Source: Atrina japonica (taxonomy: Eukaryota; Mollusca; Bivalvia; Pterioida; Pinnidae). Taken from it: DNA of 64,000 nt. Positions 11,289-23,010 of the stretch are shown one piece after another. The stretch lies in assembly GCA_030159075.1 (NCBI GenBank), contig BROG01001148.1, positions 52,992 to 116,991 of the forward strand, written 5' to 3'. The position numbers were made by a program, and so were the translations under genes. Position 1 is the stretch's first letter, and each line of letters begins with the position of its first letter. The notes below the pieces were generated by a model. It was not told where the DNA came from. It saw only the letters and a program-made list of their open reading frames with translations, and searched no databases.

Positions 11289-12056
11289 TTGGTGTTAGGT
11301 CATGAAGAACCTTATTTTGTCAAGGAACACTCTGATTCCAATAAGAAATACACTGAAGACGATATTATCAAGATGCTGGGGTTTCTAATAGACAACATCT
11401 TCGTGTTTTTTGCGGGAAAAGTTTTCCAACAGATTGTCGGCATTCCAATGGGTACCATTTGTGCACCTCTCTTGGCTGACATATTTTTGTATTCATATGA
11501 AGCGGAATTTATACAGTCTCTGCTCTCCAAAGGAAACAAACAGTTAGCATCTCGGTTCAATTTTACTTACAGGTATATCGACGATATTCTGTCCATAAAT
11601 AATTCAGAATTTCAGAATTACCTCGGCCAGATGTATCCTGTTGAGCTAGAGATCAATGAGACGACAGAGAGCAACACATCTGCTTCTTACCTAGATTTAC
11701 TCCTGTCGATTGAAAAAGACGGTCAACTTCACACATCCCTCTATAACAAACGAGACGATTTCAATTTCCATAGTACAAACTTCCCGTTTGTAAGTAGTAA
11801 TATTCCATCTTCTTCTGCCTATGGCGTTTTCATTTCACAACTTATACGTTATGCCAGGGCATGCTCTTCTTATGAATGTTTTATTCTGAGAGCTAAACGA
11901 CTAGCCAATAAACTACTTACACAAAACTACGTTGTTGAACGCTTGGAGGCGTCGTTTAAGAAGTTTTATGGTCGATACGGGGATCTTGTTAAACATTATG
12001 AAGTCCCCCTCTCAGAGATATTAGATAGTATTCTGGATCACGGCCACAGACAGTGA
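11289..12056 (+). pseudogene. Penelope-like RT, catalytic and C-terminal part
   Basis: A 255-codon open frame with IVGIPMGTICAPLLAD, the catalytic YIDD box in FNFTYRYIDDILSINN, then TSASYLDLLLS, YNKRDDFNF and FISQLIRYARACSSYECF. It is the best-preserved RT segment here. The stop is at its natural place after the thumb region. It lacks an adjacent intact upstream frame, so it is not autonomous. Confidence 0.8.
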
Positions 12057-12320
12057 CTCCGTTTGACCAATCATGCTTTTCACCGAACTTGACTTCATCA
12101 CCAAACTTGACAGTTTTACCGAATTTGATCCGTTCATCGAACTAGAAAGGTTTCCATGGAACATTTGCGACGGGTGTGGCATGCCAGCAGAAGGCGCTGA
12201 CTCCTTCCGGACACCTGGTCTTATCCCGTTCTGGATTCGTATTGTTCTTCATGTTGAGACCATTTGCACATCTAATTCGTCGTGTTAAAATGGACTTGAG
12301 TTTTTGATTATTGATTGGTA

Positions 12321-13002
12321 CTTCTTCAATTTTACTTTGTGTTGAGTTCTTTTTTTTTTCTTTTTTTGGTTTCCTGATATAAATTTTGTACACAAAGTAA
12401 CAACCTGTGTGTTGGAAATATAACAATGCGAGTGAATTCATGTACCTTCTGAAAATGTTCTCTTGTGCCAGGTTTGCCTCACATTCTGACTCAACACCAT
12501 TTCATCAATGATTTTATTTTTGAGCTGCTGAAGCGGAACATATGAATAGGCAAATTATGGATTTTTAAAAGCAACCGTTTGTTTATATATCGATTTTGTA
12601 TGGCTGTCATTTAGATAAAAAAGAATATATATCTCGTTATTTAACTTACACTTTGATAAAAAAAAATACTAAAAAGATATAGAAAAAATACCGTAGAATT
12701 TTTTTTAAATATCTTTTTTGTAGGTACAAATATACAGCGAGAACATCCTCTTGCTGTCGCGTATAATTAAAAATGATTCACAGTGTTTTGTTAATATACT
12801 ATAGGTTATATTATTATATGTTAGTTATTGTACAGTGTATATATTATTGACAAAAATACCAGTAGAAAACTGATCAATTTTGGAATACAGGCCTATGTAC
12901 AACATATTATTATATTACGATTACTTTCTATTTTCTCCATTTTATGTTAAATTTTTTATTCTCTCTATTATTATAAGATAAAGTGAATGATATTTTGTAT
13001 GC

Positions 13003-13098
<96 letters not shown>

Positions 13099-13258
13099 AA
13101 AGCAGTTATTTTCTTCCACGCATAGTATGACAGTGCTAGGGTTCAGGTTTAAACCTATACCTTGTCGTCCAGTTATTTTCTCTCAAACTCATTTAATAAT
13201 GTGTTTAACAGCAAAACCAGAAAGGATGTTCTATTGATTCTTGTTCATTTTTACAAAA

Positions 13259-13311
<53 letters not shown>

Positions 13312-13739
13312 ATCACTGATATTAATTTTTACCGAGGAAGTATTAGTTGTTAGAATTTTATGATTAATACGAAACTGTTATCACTGTAATTTAGTGCTGG
13401 TCGTTAACGCAAAACATTCAAATTAATTTGTCATTTTGCCTTAGCTTAGGAACCTGGTTATTTTGTACAAACAGTGTATACATGGGTTGTGCCCCTTTTG
13501 GATTTTCTAAGAATACTCTAATGTTAATTGGATACTAAGTTTTTGTTATGTTGTAAATCCTTTTAATTTTATTTCTTAACATTTTTAAATATGAAACAGG
13601 GCCTTTATATTGTAAGAAATTAGTTTCAAGATCTGTTTGTTGCAGAAACTATTTGTAAGATAAAAATGATGTAGTATTATTACGTACAAGATATGACACA
13701 TAACAGATGCCTTTTTAACAACAAGAATCATAAAAAAAA
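12321..13739. other. Unassigned AT-rich DNA
   Basis: After the Penelope tail only microsatellites and short frames are seen; no exon or element could be recognised. Confidence 0.5.
13005..13309. repeat. (AT)n and (AG)n microsatellites
   Basis: AT tract 13005-13094 with one interruption, then an AG tract at 13262-13309, in otherwise unassigned AT-rich DNA. Confidence 0.93.
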
Positions 13740-14965
13740 TTATCTTCTATTTATTTGATATTTTAGAGTAATGACACAGATTTCCTGATTATCTATATTA
13801 GCATCAATGTAATTATTTACAACGTTTTTCATTGCCATTGAAACATCTTTCCAAAAGGGATTTGAGATACCACGGTAACGTGTTTCAATAAATTTATCCC
13901 CGCAATTAGTTAATTTATGTACATACATTTGTGATTCTAAGATTGTTTGCCATGTTTTGTTATTTTGATATAGTCTCCTAATTCATGTTTATTTAAATGC
14001 TAAGATAAAGGTTTTTATATTTATCATTTTAAGTCCACCCTCTTTATATTGTTTAACTAATATATCACGTTTAATTTTATTACTTGCACCACCCCATGTA
14101 GAATTGTAAAAGACATTGTTAATATTTTTTATGAATGAATCATTTGGGTTTGATATGGATATACAAAGATGATCAAGTTGGAATGTTGATAAAGTTTTAA
14201 CTAAATTTATTTTTCCAGTAGGGGTTAAAACACTCTTTTTCTAATTGTTTAAAGTAATTTTTTGTCGTAGTTTAGCTTTATAGTTTTCAATACACAAATA
14301 ATTAAATGTTGTCGTGCCTCACTGAAAATGATAATTTTCACATAAAATATAATTACTATTTTTTTTGCTGCCAATCCATATTGTCTGTGTTTAAGCACAG
14401 GTAATTTTAAGTCCAGATATATTTGCAAAACATTTAAGCTCTTCAGTTGATGCTTCTTATAAATTTTGATTCCATCTAAAACTAAACAAGAGTCATCAGC
14501 GTATTGTGATAATAATACTTCTTCATTTTTAATTTTATTGCCATGTATATCTTTGTTATTTCTAAGTTTTATTGCTAGTTACATGATAATGGATCACCCT
14601 GACGACAGCCGCGTTTGATTTCAAAGGCTGACGATAATTTCCCACCTTGATTTATAGATGATTTAATATTTTTGGAAATATTTTAATCCAAGTCTTAATA
14701 GATTCGCCAAAACTAAAAAAAAAGATAATGCTTTGTCTATAAAGTTCCACGATCCTAAATCCAAAGCTGTTTCAAAATCTATCAGCAGCAGTAAACCAGG
14801 GATGTTAAAATCTTCTTGATATTGCATTATATCATATATAAGTCGAATATTTTCCCCAATAAATCTACCAGCAAGAAAACCAGTTTGATCATAGTGTATA
14901 ATTTTATCTAACACTTTTTTTATTCTGTTGGCAATAGTACCTGAAGCTATTTTATAAATCGTATT
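13740..14965 (-). mobile_element. LINE (non-LTR) reverse transcriptase remnant
   Basis: The minus strand shows YDQTGFLAGRFIGENIRLIY and LLLIDFETALD (14663-14914), then EIKRGCRQGDPLS, a YADDSC catalytic box (about 14489-14503), and a C-terminal TWGGASNKIKRDIL...YKEGGLKM near 14030-14100. Frames are broken by several indels. The order matches a LINE RT with its C-terminal region; the 5-prime part is missing and the upstream side joins a Penelope fragment. Confidence 0.78.
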
Positions 14966-14971
14966 TTATAG

Positions 14972-15297
14972 GAACCAATTGTGCCCGTTTATTGGCCGAC
15001 CTGTCCCTTTATTCATACGAAGCAGAGTTCATTCAGAAACTGCTGAATCAAAAGACGAAAAACATAGCGGTGTCCTGTAATTTCACATTTAGATATATCG
15101 ACGACGTTTTGTCAATCAATAATAACAATTTTCATACATATGTCAATGCGATATATCCCAGCGTACTAGAAATTAAAGATATAAGAGAAACAAGCACACA
15201 CGCTTCATACTAAGACATTTAGCTTACTTGAACACAGATGGGAAATTGGCAACTAAGCTATACGACAAACGCGACGATTTCGGCTTTCCCATCGACA
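14972..15297 (+). mobile_element. Penelope-like RT fragment next to LINE
   Basis: Reads GTNCARLLADLSLYSYEAEF, FTFRYIDDVLSINNNNFHTY and then a stop in the YLD motif, with further frame breaks. It begins abruptly after the LINE remnant and ends against a repeat shared with 36985. Confidence 0.78.
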
Positions 15298-15548
15298 AAT
15301 ACTGTCATATTCTCCGAATATGAGAAAGTTGCCAGGAAATAAAGTAATTCCAAGTTTTTTTCTATGTCTTGCTAGCGTCCACCCTCAAACCAAAAACTTA
15401 GCTTTCTATAAGTAAACAAAACACAAAACGACAAGAAAACACGAAATATTAGGAGACCAAATGCAAATTAATGCACATTTATGTGATTTACTGATGTGTT
15501 AACAAAATGAAAATAAATGTACAAATGGATGTTTTTCCTAATATATTG
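15298..15548. repeat. Interspersed repeat shared with 36985
   Basis: Starts actgtcatattctccgaata and ends gatgtttttcctaatatatt, matching 36989-37260 with few changes. Noncoding; class unknown. Confidence 0.65.
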
Positions 15549-15637
15549 CCTCTGGTAACATGTATATTACAATCATATGCAAATTAGAAAGATATAGTTG
15601 TGTATATTTAAAATGAATCCTAACCTTTAACTTGATA

Positions 15638-15750
15638 ACTCAACGACGTGATGTCAATTTGTAATGGCAGTTTTCATACGTGTGTCAATGCGATTTTTCC
15701 TTACAAAGAAGACATTACGGACACCACAGAATCTGTTACATTCTTGGAAT
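15638..15750 (+). mobile_element. Short Penelope-like RT fragment
   Basis: About 110 bp resembling the NDVMSICN...FHTCVNAIF segment that follows the YIDD box in the fragment at 14972-15297. Confidence 0.6.
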
Positions 15751-15848
15751 AGGCCTTTTTGTAATTGTCACATTCCGTTTAGTTTTGTGAGATAGTTTGT
15801 ACTCAGATAGAGTGACGTCAACAGAAATGTGACATAAATAATTTCCCG

Positions 15849-15856
<8 letters not shown>

Positions 15857-15919
<63 letters not shown>
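15857..15919. repeat. (AT)n microsatellite at the start of unit B
   Basis: About 31 AT units directly before the duplicated segment. Confidence 0.93.
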
Positions 15920-15921
<2 letters not shown>

Positions 15922-16383
15922 TTGATTTTTATCCATTTGTAATAGAGGGCGAATCCCTCATATATGTAGAGAAGGTCACAATTTTTATTCCTACTATATC
16001 CGGGGACCCGTACTACTAATGTTAAAAATTCTAATCTCATCGAGTATTTGCGCGGGACATAAACAAAATGTCGGAATTGCAAAGTCATAACTTTAAAGCG
16101 CATTGCAAAGGAGGTCATAAAAGTACCGTACTATCAAACGTTTTGCGGACTGAGACTAGGTCATAACGACTAGGGTTGTACATTACGAAGCGCATCCATT
16201 ATTCTGGTAATCTGAACTGCACGAAATGATAGATACGCTGGGATATAGTAAAATATATAGCATAAACCATAATGTTGCATTTAATTGATGACTAATAAAT
16301 AACAAGTTTCAACACCAAGGAAACAGTCAGCCATTCAATATTTTATTATCTCCATAGGCTTACCTATGTATTATTATTTATAG

Positions 16384-16466
<83 letters not shown>
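16384..16466. repeat. (CT)n(AT)n compound microsatellite, unit B
   Basis: CT to 16400 then AT to 16466; ends 25 bp from the exon 7 stop codon. Confidence 0.93.
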
Positions 16467-16475
<9 letters not shown>

Positions 16476-16490
16476 AAGATTGGTTTATTG

Positions 16491-16594
16491 TTACTCGCAA
16501 TCATATGTGATGCCAACTTGTCGTCTAGCTTCATCCATTATATAAAAAACAGACTCGCTGTCACAGAAGGAAACTGTCGGACTCTCTGTTTTAC
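16491..16594 (-). CDS. Copy B exon 7 with stop
   Basis: 104 bp encoding [14 protein letters not shown] and [16 protein letters not shown], followed by TAA. Same length and phase as copy C. Confidence 0.8.
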
Positions 16595-17021
16595 CTGAAA
16601 TATATATATATATGTGTGTGTGTGTGTTAGTACTTCGAAATACACATACACGGTAAAAAATAAGAATGGGTACTTCGTTGAATATGATGCATAAAACACA
16701 AACAAATATTCAAATGAATTAATTTATGCATCTTTAGTACATACATGCATTTAAAGGGGCATTAGCTGTGGTTCTTTTTTCAAGAATATTGTTGTCCTTT
16801 TTACTACTTATATTGATATACAAAAAGAGATATACAGAGGCATAAAAATTCTTAAATTCCTATATATTTTGTGAAAATTGCCCGAGAAGCCCAGATCTGA
16901 CACTTTTTTAACTGCAACTGATTAACTCAACCTTATTATATGTATATAATTGCCACATTGGACCTGTTAGTACAGTTACACGTCGAATAGTTAGAATGGG
17001 TACTGTATTGAATATAAAAAG

Positions 17022-17153
17022 TCCCAGATACTGAGGTATAAATCAATAAGATATCCAGGATATAGGTACAAATCTAGTAAAAAATGGACAAACACGGACC
17101 TCTTGAAATCAAGAGGTGGGATCAGATGCCATGGATGAGTAAGCATCCCCTGA
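17022..17153 (+). repeat. Interspersed repeat (gataccaaagtat family), unit B
   Basis: Copy in intron 6 of gene copy B, with its counterpart at 43630-43740. Confidence 0.6.
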
Positions 17154-17544
17154 TGTGATGCATAAAAACAAACAAATATTCAAATAAATTAATTTATGTA
17201 TCTTTGGTATAGACATGCACTTAACATTTGTTTATGTATTTATCAGTGTTGGATTACTTATATACTTGGTGATTGTACGACATTCAATAACTTGTGTGAC
17301 TACTTAGTGTCCTTGTAACTGAGATGTCTAGCGTGTATGTTTCTGTTTATCTTTAGTAGTCTGTATTTCCAACGACTTTTTCAGTGACGCATACACAAAT
17401 GAAGTATATGGTGAATAATTCATTGAAAAGACGCTACGTGAATACACAAAAGGAATGAATTTCTAAAGCTAGACTTCCGGATCACTATTTGACCTGGTTC
17501 CCTTCAAGATGAATTCCAATTTTTATATTAAAATCACGAAAACA

Positions 17545-17895
17545 AATTTTTGGATGGTATGCTGGAGCATGACCTTTCGCCAGTTATGACATTTTCACCG
17601 AAATTGAACTTTTCACCGAACTTGGCATTTTCACCGAAATTGAACTTTTCACCGAACTTGACATTTTCACCGATCTTGAGAGGATTGCATGTAGCATGTT
17701 GGTAGAGGACGCTGACTCTTTCCGAACACCTGTTCCTATCCTGTTTGGGATTCGCAATTGTTCTTCATGTCGAGACCCTTTTATATCTAATTTACTATTT
17801 CTAATGGACTTTGGGTATCGATCATCCATGGGTACTTTTACTTTTCATTATATAAAACATTTAGACAAACAGACAGACGGACGGACGGACGGACG

Positions 17896-17934
<39 letters not shown>
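17545..17934 (+). mobile_element. Penelope-like 3-prime end with tetranucleotide tail, unit B
   Basis: Contains the element tail (gaggacgctgactctttccg then ggattcgcaattgttcttca), preceded by three or four copies of a 30-bp ttttcaccgaacttgacat-type repeat, and ends in (acgg)n and (atag)n (about 17868-17934). It lies in intron 6, only 16 bp from the exon 6 donor. Confidence 0.72.
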
Positions 17935-17950
17935 CAAAACTTATCTTTAC

Positions 17951-18101
17951 CTGCTAGGATACACTTCCTTACATGGTCGGCTTCGTAGCTTAGTCCGCCA
18001 CTATTCGGAAAATTAAACGGAACTGGTCCCTCAGGTATTTCATTTGTAATTTTCTTTCCATCCAATGTTGCCTCCTTGGGACAGTAAAATTTTTCTGGAA
18101 T
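17951..18101 (-). CDS. Copy B exon 6
   Basis: 151 bp encoding [15 protein letters not shown] and [14 protein letters not shown], with a CAG acceptor and GTAAAG donor. It lies downstream of the premature stop in exon 5. Confidence 0.8.
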
Positions 18102-18536
18102 CTGCAATATATGGAATTGATAAAGATGCCTCTTATACAAACATCTGCAGGATATTTCAACTTTGTACTTTCAGATTTTATATCCATCATATATAAAGCC
18201 AGTACCTGGTATTTCGGTATCAGCTGAATTTTTATACTAAAGTAAAAGAAGACTGACTGACCATTAGGAGATTAAGGACAATTGGATTGTTAAAATTGAA
18301 GATTCACATTTGGTAATAATATTTTGTAGACTTAAGTATAAATATTTGTTCATAATTGTCTGGTGGTTAGTTAATACTATATTCTATTTTCTGAAATGTT
18401 GCATTCATTCTTCTAAAGTAGTTGCGGACACATCAGAATAAAAAGTTTCCAAATATAACAACAGTATTATGGTATTTGTTTTTCTGAAAACTTATCATAC
18501 AGTAATGATGGTGTGACAGGAAACATATTCATATAC

Positions 18537-19056
18537 CACAAATTCTATGTCTCTTTTCCAAATAACAATTGCTTGGATTTGTTTATTGTTTATTGTTGTT
18601 TAACGTCCCACTCAAGAATATTTCACTCATATGGAGACGTCACCAAATGCCGGTGAAGGGCTTCAAATTTTGGCCTATGCTCGGCACTTACAGCCATTGA
18701 GCAGTGAGGGTTCTTTAACATGCCGACACTTACTGTGACACGGGACCTCCAGTTTTTACTGTATCATCCGAAAGACAGGAAACCAACCTGCCCCCGGCGG
18801 GACTCGAACTCATGACCTCAAGATCCAGAGTCGTGCGCGCTACCGACTGAGTCAGGCCGGCTCACAATTGCTTGGATGCCTTTAGAATTATAATACAATT
18901 TATTAAAGAGAAACATTTGTGGCACACATACATCAATCAAACCTTTATTTCCATATACAACTGCACATTGTTTATCTCCAAGAAGTAAGCTGTAGGTCAA
19001 AACTGCTCTGCTGCCATTTTTATAGCTCAGTATCATTGTACCATCGACATCCACTC
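18537..19056 (-). pseudogene. Copy B exon 5 split by a SINE
   Basis: Coding halves 18879-19056 and 18537-18564 flank the SINE and its duplicated target. Removing one target copy and the SINE leaves 221 bp, exactly the length of copy C exon 5. Reading through gives GIQAIVSRPDSVGSAHDSGS and then a stop inside the SINE head. Confidence 0.88.
18579..18863 (-). mobile_element. tRNA-derived SINE inserted in copy B exon 5
   Basis: On the minus strand it starts gccggcctgactcagtcggt, a tRNA-like head with an A-box-like segment and a B box (agttcgagtcc), then a body and a tail reading gggacgttaaacaacaa. It is flanked by the 14-bp direct repeat acaattgcttggat (18565-18578 and 18864-18877), the expected target-site duplication. 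Copy C has one uninterrupted copy of the target. It brings a stop codon into the exon. Confidence 0.9.
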
Positions 19057-19257
19057 CTCAAATATACGATAAAAATATGTATAAACTCTCTATTAAATAT
19101 TTTATATTTATGAGCAGGTGTTCTGTACCATCTACCAGAAACAGGAAAACATTCAAATACAGTTCAACGAAATTAAGCGATAATTTCACAACATCCAGCA
19201 GTTATTTAACTACAACTAGCTGTAATTCAACGATAACAACGGGGGAAAACTAGCAGA

Positions 19258-19520
19258 AGACAGAAATGATTGTCGTAAGCATTATAATTTTGGTTTTACA
19301 TTTATAATATTTATGTCGTTGCCCCTGTAGTGGAGAGTTTGAGTCCTCGAGGATATACATAAACCTAGTACGGCTGATCTTATACTAATGTAATGTTTCG
19401 GACTGATAACGCCATTCAAATTTAGATTTATTATTTGGCCTTGAGTGGTATGATGCCACTTTCTTTTTAAAAATTATGTGTCTAATTGACAGAAACGATA
19501 GTCTCGAGCATTATAACATT
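19258..19520 (+). repeat. Penelope pLTR-like repeat in intron 4, unit B
   Basis: Matches 7641-7950: gcattataattttggttt, gagagtttgagtcctcgagg and tttattatttggccttg in order. The ribozyme core is not preserved. Confidence 0.5.
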
Positions 19521-19529
19521 ATAACATTG

Positions 19530-21620
19530 AGCGACATCTAGTGACTACAAAAATGCAGCAAGCGGCAATTTATGGACATCTTGTGTCAATTCTACATCTA
19601 GTGGTAATGTAACGATTTCTAGAGTGAAATCAATGACATTTTGCAGCAATTCAACAACTACTATAGGAACAATTCAACATTCAACAACTACTATATAGCA
19701 ATTCAACAATTACTATAGCAGAAATTCAATATATCTACTGTAGCATAAATTCAACAAATACTGTACAGCGATTTAACAACTACTATAGCAGCAATTCAGC
19801 AACTACTATAGCACCAATTCTATACTTACAACAGGAGGAATTCAACATTTACTATAGCAGAAATTCAAAAACTACTACAGCATCAATTTCCCGACGACTA
19901 AAGCATCAATTCAATGCTCAAGCAGACATTCAACAACAACTAATGCAGCAATTCAACAATTACTATAGCAGCAATTCAGCACCCATTATATCAGCATTTC
20001 AACAATTACTATAGCAGCAATTAAACATCCACTAAAGCAGCAATAAAACAATTACTATAGCAGCAATTCAACAATTACTATAGCAGCAATTCAACATCCA
20101 CTAAAGCAGCAAATCAACATCCACTAAAGCAGCAAATCAACAATTACTATAGCAGTAATTCAACATCTACTAAATCAGCAATTCTACAATTACCGTAGTA
20201 GCAATTCAACAATTACTATAGTAGCAATTCAACATCCACTAAAGCAGCAATTCGACAATTACTATAGCATCAATTCAACATCCACTAAATCAGCAATTCA
20301 ACAATTACTATAGCATCAATTCAACATCCACTAAATCAGCATTTCAACAACTACTATAGCAGCAATTAAACATCCACTAAAACAGCAATAAAACAATTAC
20401 TATAGCAGCAATTCAACATCCACTAAAACAGCAATAAAACAATTAATATAGCAGCAATTAAACATCCACTAAAACAGCAATAAAAGAATTACTATAGCAG
20501 CAATTCAAAAACTACTAAATCAGCAATTAAACAATTAGTATAGAGGCAATTCAACATCCACTAAAGCACCAATTCAACAATTACTATAGCAGGAATTCAA
20601 CATTGACTTAAGCAGCAATTCAACATACACTAAAGCAGCAACTCAACATCCTCTAAATCAGCAATTCAACAATTACTATAGCAGCAATTCAACACCCACT
20701 AAAGCAGCAATAAAACAATTACTATAGCAGCACTTTAACATCCTTTAAAGCAGCAATTCAACAATTACTCTAGCAGCAATTCAACATCCACTAAAGTAGC
20801 AATTCAACAATTACTATAGAAGCAATTCAGCAATTACTATAGCTGGAATTCAACATCCACTAAAGCAGCAATTCAACAACTACTCTAGCAACAATTCAAT
20901 GATTACTATATCAGTAATTCAATATCTACTAAAGCAGCAATTCAACATCCACTAAAGCAGCAATTCAACATCTGCTAAATTCAACAATTACTTTAGCAGG
21001 ATTTGAACATCCACTAAAGCAGCAATTCAACAGTTACTATAGCAGTAATTCAACATCCACTAAAGCAGCAATTCAACATCCACTAAAGCAGCAATTCAAT
21101 AACTACTATAGCAGCAGTTCACCAAGTACTATAGCAGCAATTCAACAATTACTATAGCAGTAATTCAACATCCACTTAAGCATCAATTAAACATCCACTA
21201 AAGCAGCAATTCAACAACTACTATACAGCAATTCAACAATTACTAATGCAGCAATTCATAAACCACTAAAGCAGAAATTCAACATCCAATAAAGCAGCAA
21301 TTCAACATCCACTTAATCAGCAATTCAACAATTACTATAGCAGCAATTCAACAATTACCAAAGCAGCAATTCAACATCAATAAAAGCAGCAATTCAACAT
21401 CCACTAAAGCAGCAATTCAAGAATTACTATAGCAGCAATTCAAGAATTACTATAGCAGCATTTCAACATCCATTGAAGCAGCAACTCAACAATTACTAAA
21501 GCAGCAATTCACAATCCACTAAAGCAGAAATTCAACATCCACTAAAGCACCAATTCAACAATTACAATAGCAGGAATTCAACAATTACTAAAGCAAAAAT
21601 TCAACATCCAATAAAACCGT
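19530..21620. repeat. Minisatellite, about 23-bp unit, expanded in intron 4 of copy B
   Basis: About 90 imperfect units of the type caattcaacatccactaaagcag or caattcaacaattactatagcag, often alternating in pairs. Unit C has only about four units at 46078-46165 plus a trace after the 3.4-kb insertion (about 49547-49565). Confidence 0.9.
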
Positions 21621-22162
21621 GTACTTAAACTCGCCAAACGTAACCCGTTATAACCATAATTTTGAATCCGCCTTAACTATGATCATGGCAAATTAACTTT
21701 CGATTATTTCTACGAAAATTACCCAGTGTCAAGAAATCACATGTGATTTTCAGTGATCAACTTTGTGTCATAGACAGAACCGTGGTTTATTTGTGCGAAA
21801 ATAAAAAATCATCATATTTGCATAGGAAATTAAAGAATTTAATTGAAATAATTTGTTTTGGTAAACACAGCTATTACCCCTTTTTTACCAAAATTCCTTC
21901 CGCTTCAACAAATGCGTGGTAAAGGTTCTCCGAATATTTGACCTAAAGGTCACTGACATACTCCAGTTTCGTCAGAACAATACTGTATTGCAATACAGTA
22001 TTTTTTAAACCTGTAAAACCTGTGTTTGTAGGTTTAAAATTCACGACTTATGTTGGTGACTTCATGTTGAAATGGTATATTATTGACAGTTTTTGTTTAT
22101 TTTGGAGTTGATTCGATAATCCCCACTAAAAAGTTCATATTGCTTTCAGATATACTGCATAC

Positions 22163-22216
22163 CTCGAAAGTTTCGTTCCCGTTTAATTGTTTGCCATTTT
22201 CGTCCTTAGATGACAT
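22163..22216 (-). CDS. Candidate 18-codon first exon in intron 4 of copy B
   Basis: ATG at 22216 opens [18 protein letters not shown] and ends at a GTATGC donor. The same mini-frame with a start, length and donor is present in copy C at 50181-50234. It does not fit the DHDH phase. No following exon was identified and the product is not recognised. Conservation may simply reflect recent duplication. Confidence 0.3.
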
Positions 22217-22534
22217 GGCGAAATTAAAATGAAAACGAAATTATCAAGCTAAATAATTGAGGCACGAACATGAATACTATTCATGAGACCACGGTGATTT
22301 AAGGCAATTGTAAGATGGGGTGAGTAGGTTTACTGTCGTAAACGGGCGAAAATAAGCAGAGACAGAAATTTCCAGAAATATAATATTTCAAAAGTTTGTT
22401 AAACGTTTACAAATATCCACAGTAACGGTTAATAGTAACAGTAACAGTCATATACTATATGATGTGACAAAATAGCCGTGTATCTGATTCATTTTTCATT
22501 TATTTGTTAATCTATTCAAAAGTTATATTCTTAC

Positions 22535-22784
22535 CATCTTCGTTCAGATTTCCACATGCTATGATTTTCTCTGGTTTTTCATTCCTGAATATAAAATTTG
22601 CGAAGTATACTCCATAAATGGCGACAGTGATTAGGCAGCCTCCACATAATTCACGGGCGAAATACCGTTCAGCTGATGCCTTTATACATAACGTAGCTGT
22701 AACAAGTCTAACGTCACCAATGGTACCGGTTTGTAGATTCTGTTTTATGGTGTCGTATATAGGCAAACATCCAGACCAAAGACC
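22535..22784 (-). CDS. Copy B exon 4
   Basis: 250 bp encoding [33 protein letters not shown] and NEKPEKI. The catalytic-type Tyr is kept; the neighbouring Asp is Thr and the usual Gly before Ile-Tyr is Ala. Confidence 0.82.
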
Positions 22785-22856
22785 CTGAAGTGACAATAAC
22801 TCAGATTTGCAAACATGCTTGAACTTAAATCCGTTGCAAATCTGCATTGTGTTTGA

Positions 22857-22905
22857 GTAGTAGTAGTAGTAGTAGTAGTAGTAATAGTAGTAGTAGTAGT
22901 AGTAA

Positions 22906-22938
<33 letters not shown>

Positions 22939-23010
22939 AAGTAATAGTAGAAGTAGCAGTAGTAGTAGTTGTTGTTGTTGTTGTATAGTCGTAGCAGAAG
23001 TTGTAGTAGT
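22857..23010. repeat. (TAG)n tract in intron 3 of copy B
   Basis: Imperfect TAG/TTG/AAG trinucleotides, about 70 bp from the exon 4 acceptor. Confidence 0.9.

Larger units (their letters stand above)
9394..12320 (+). mobile_element. Penelope-like retroelement with endonuclease remnant upstream of RT (degenerate)
   Basis: Parts in order: a GIY-YIG-endonuclease-like C-terminal remnant (EKIYHPTNNPNLSTPF then REEHWIRQLGTAAPYGCND, 9480-9760), a linker with a C-x-C and CGHV...TGDL module (about 10350-10420), the ADKASNN motif (about 10720), KMHKNPYKHR (10940), and the RT core with GIPMGT, YRYIDD and SYLDLLL (11289-12056). The endonuclease-before-RT order matches the permuted Naiad type of Penelope-like elements. 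At least three frameshifts (near 10000, 10690 and 11100) break it. The 3-prime tail runs to about 12320. Classification is from memory of the family; the breaks are seen directly. Confidence 0.8.

Noticed and set aside
18790..18863. A tRNA gene
   Set aside because: The tRNA-like sequence is the head of a SINE with a target duplication, and the acceptor stem is not closed.
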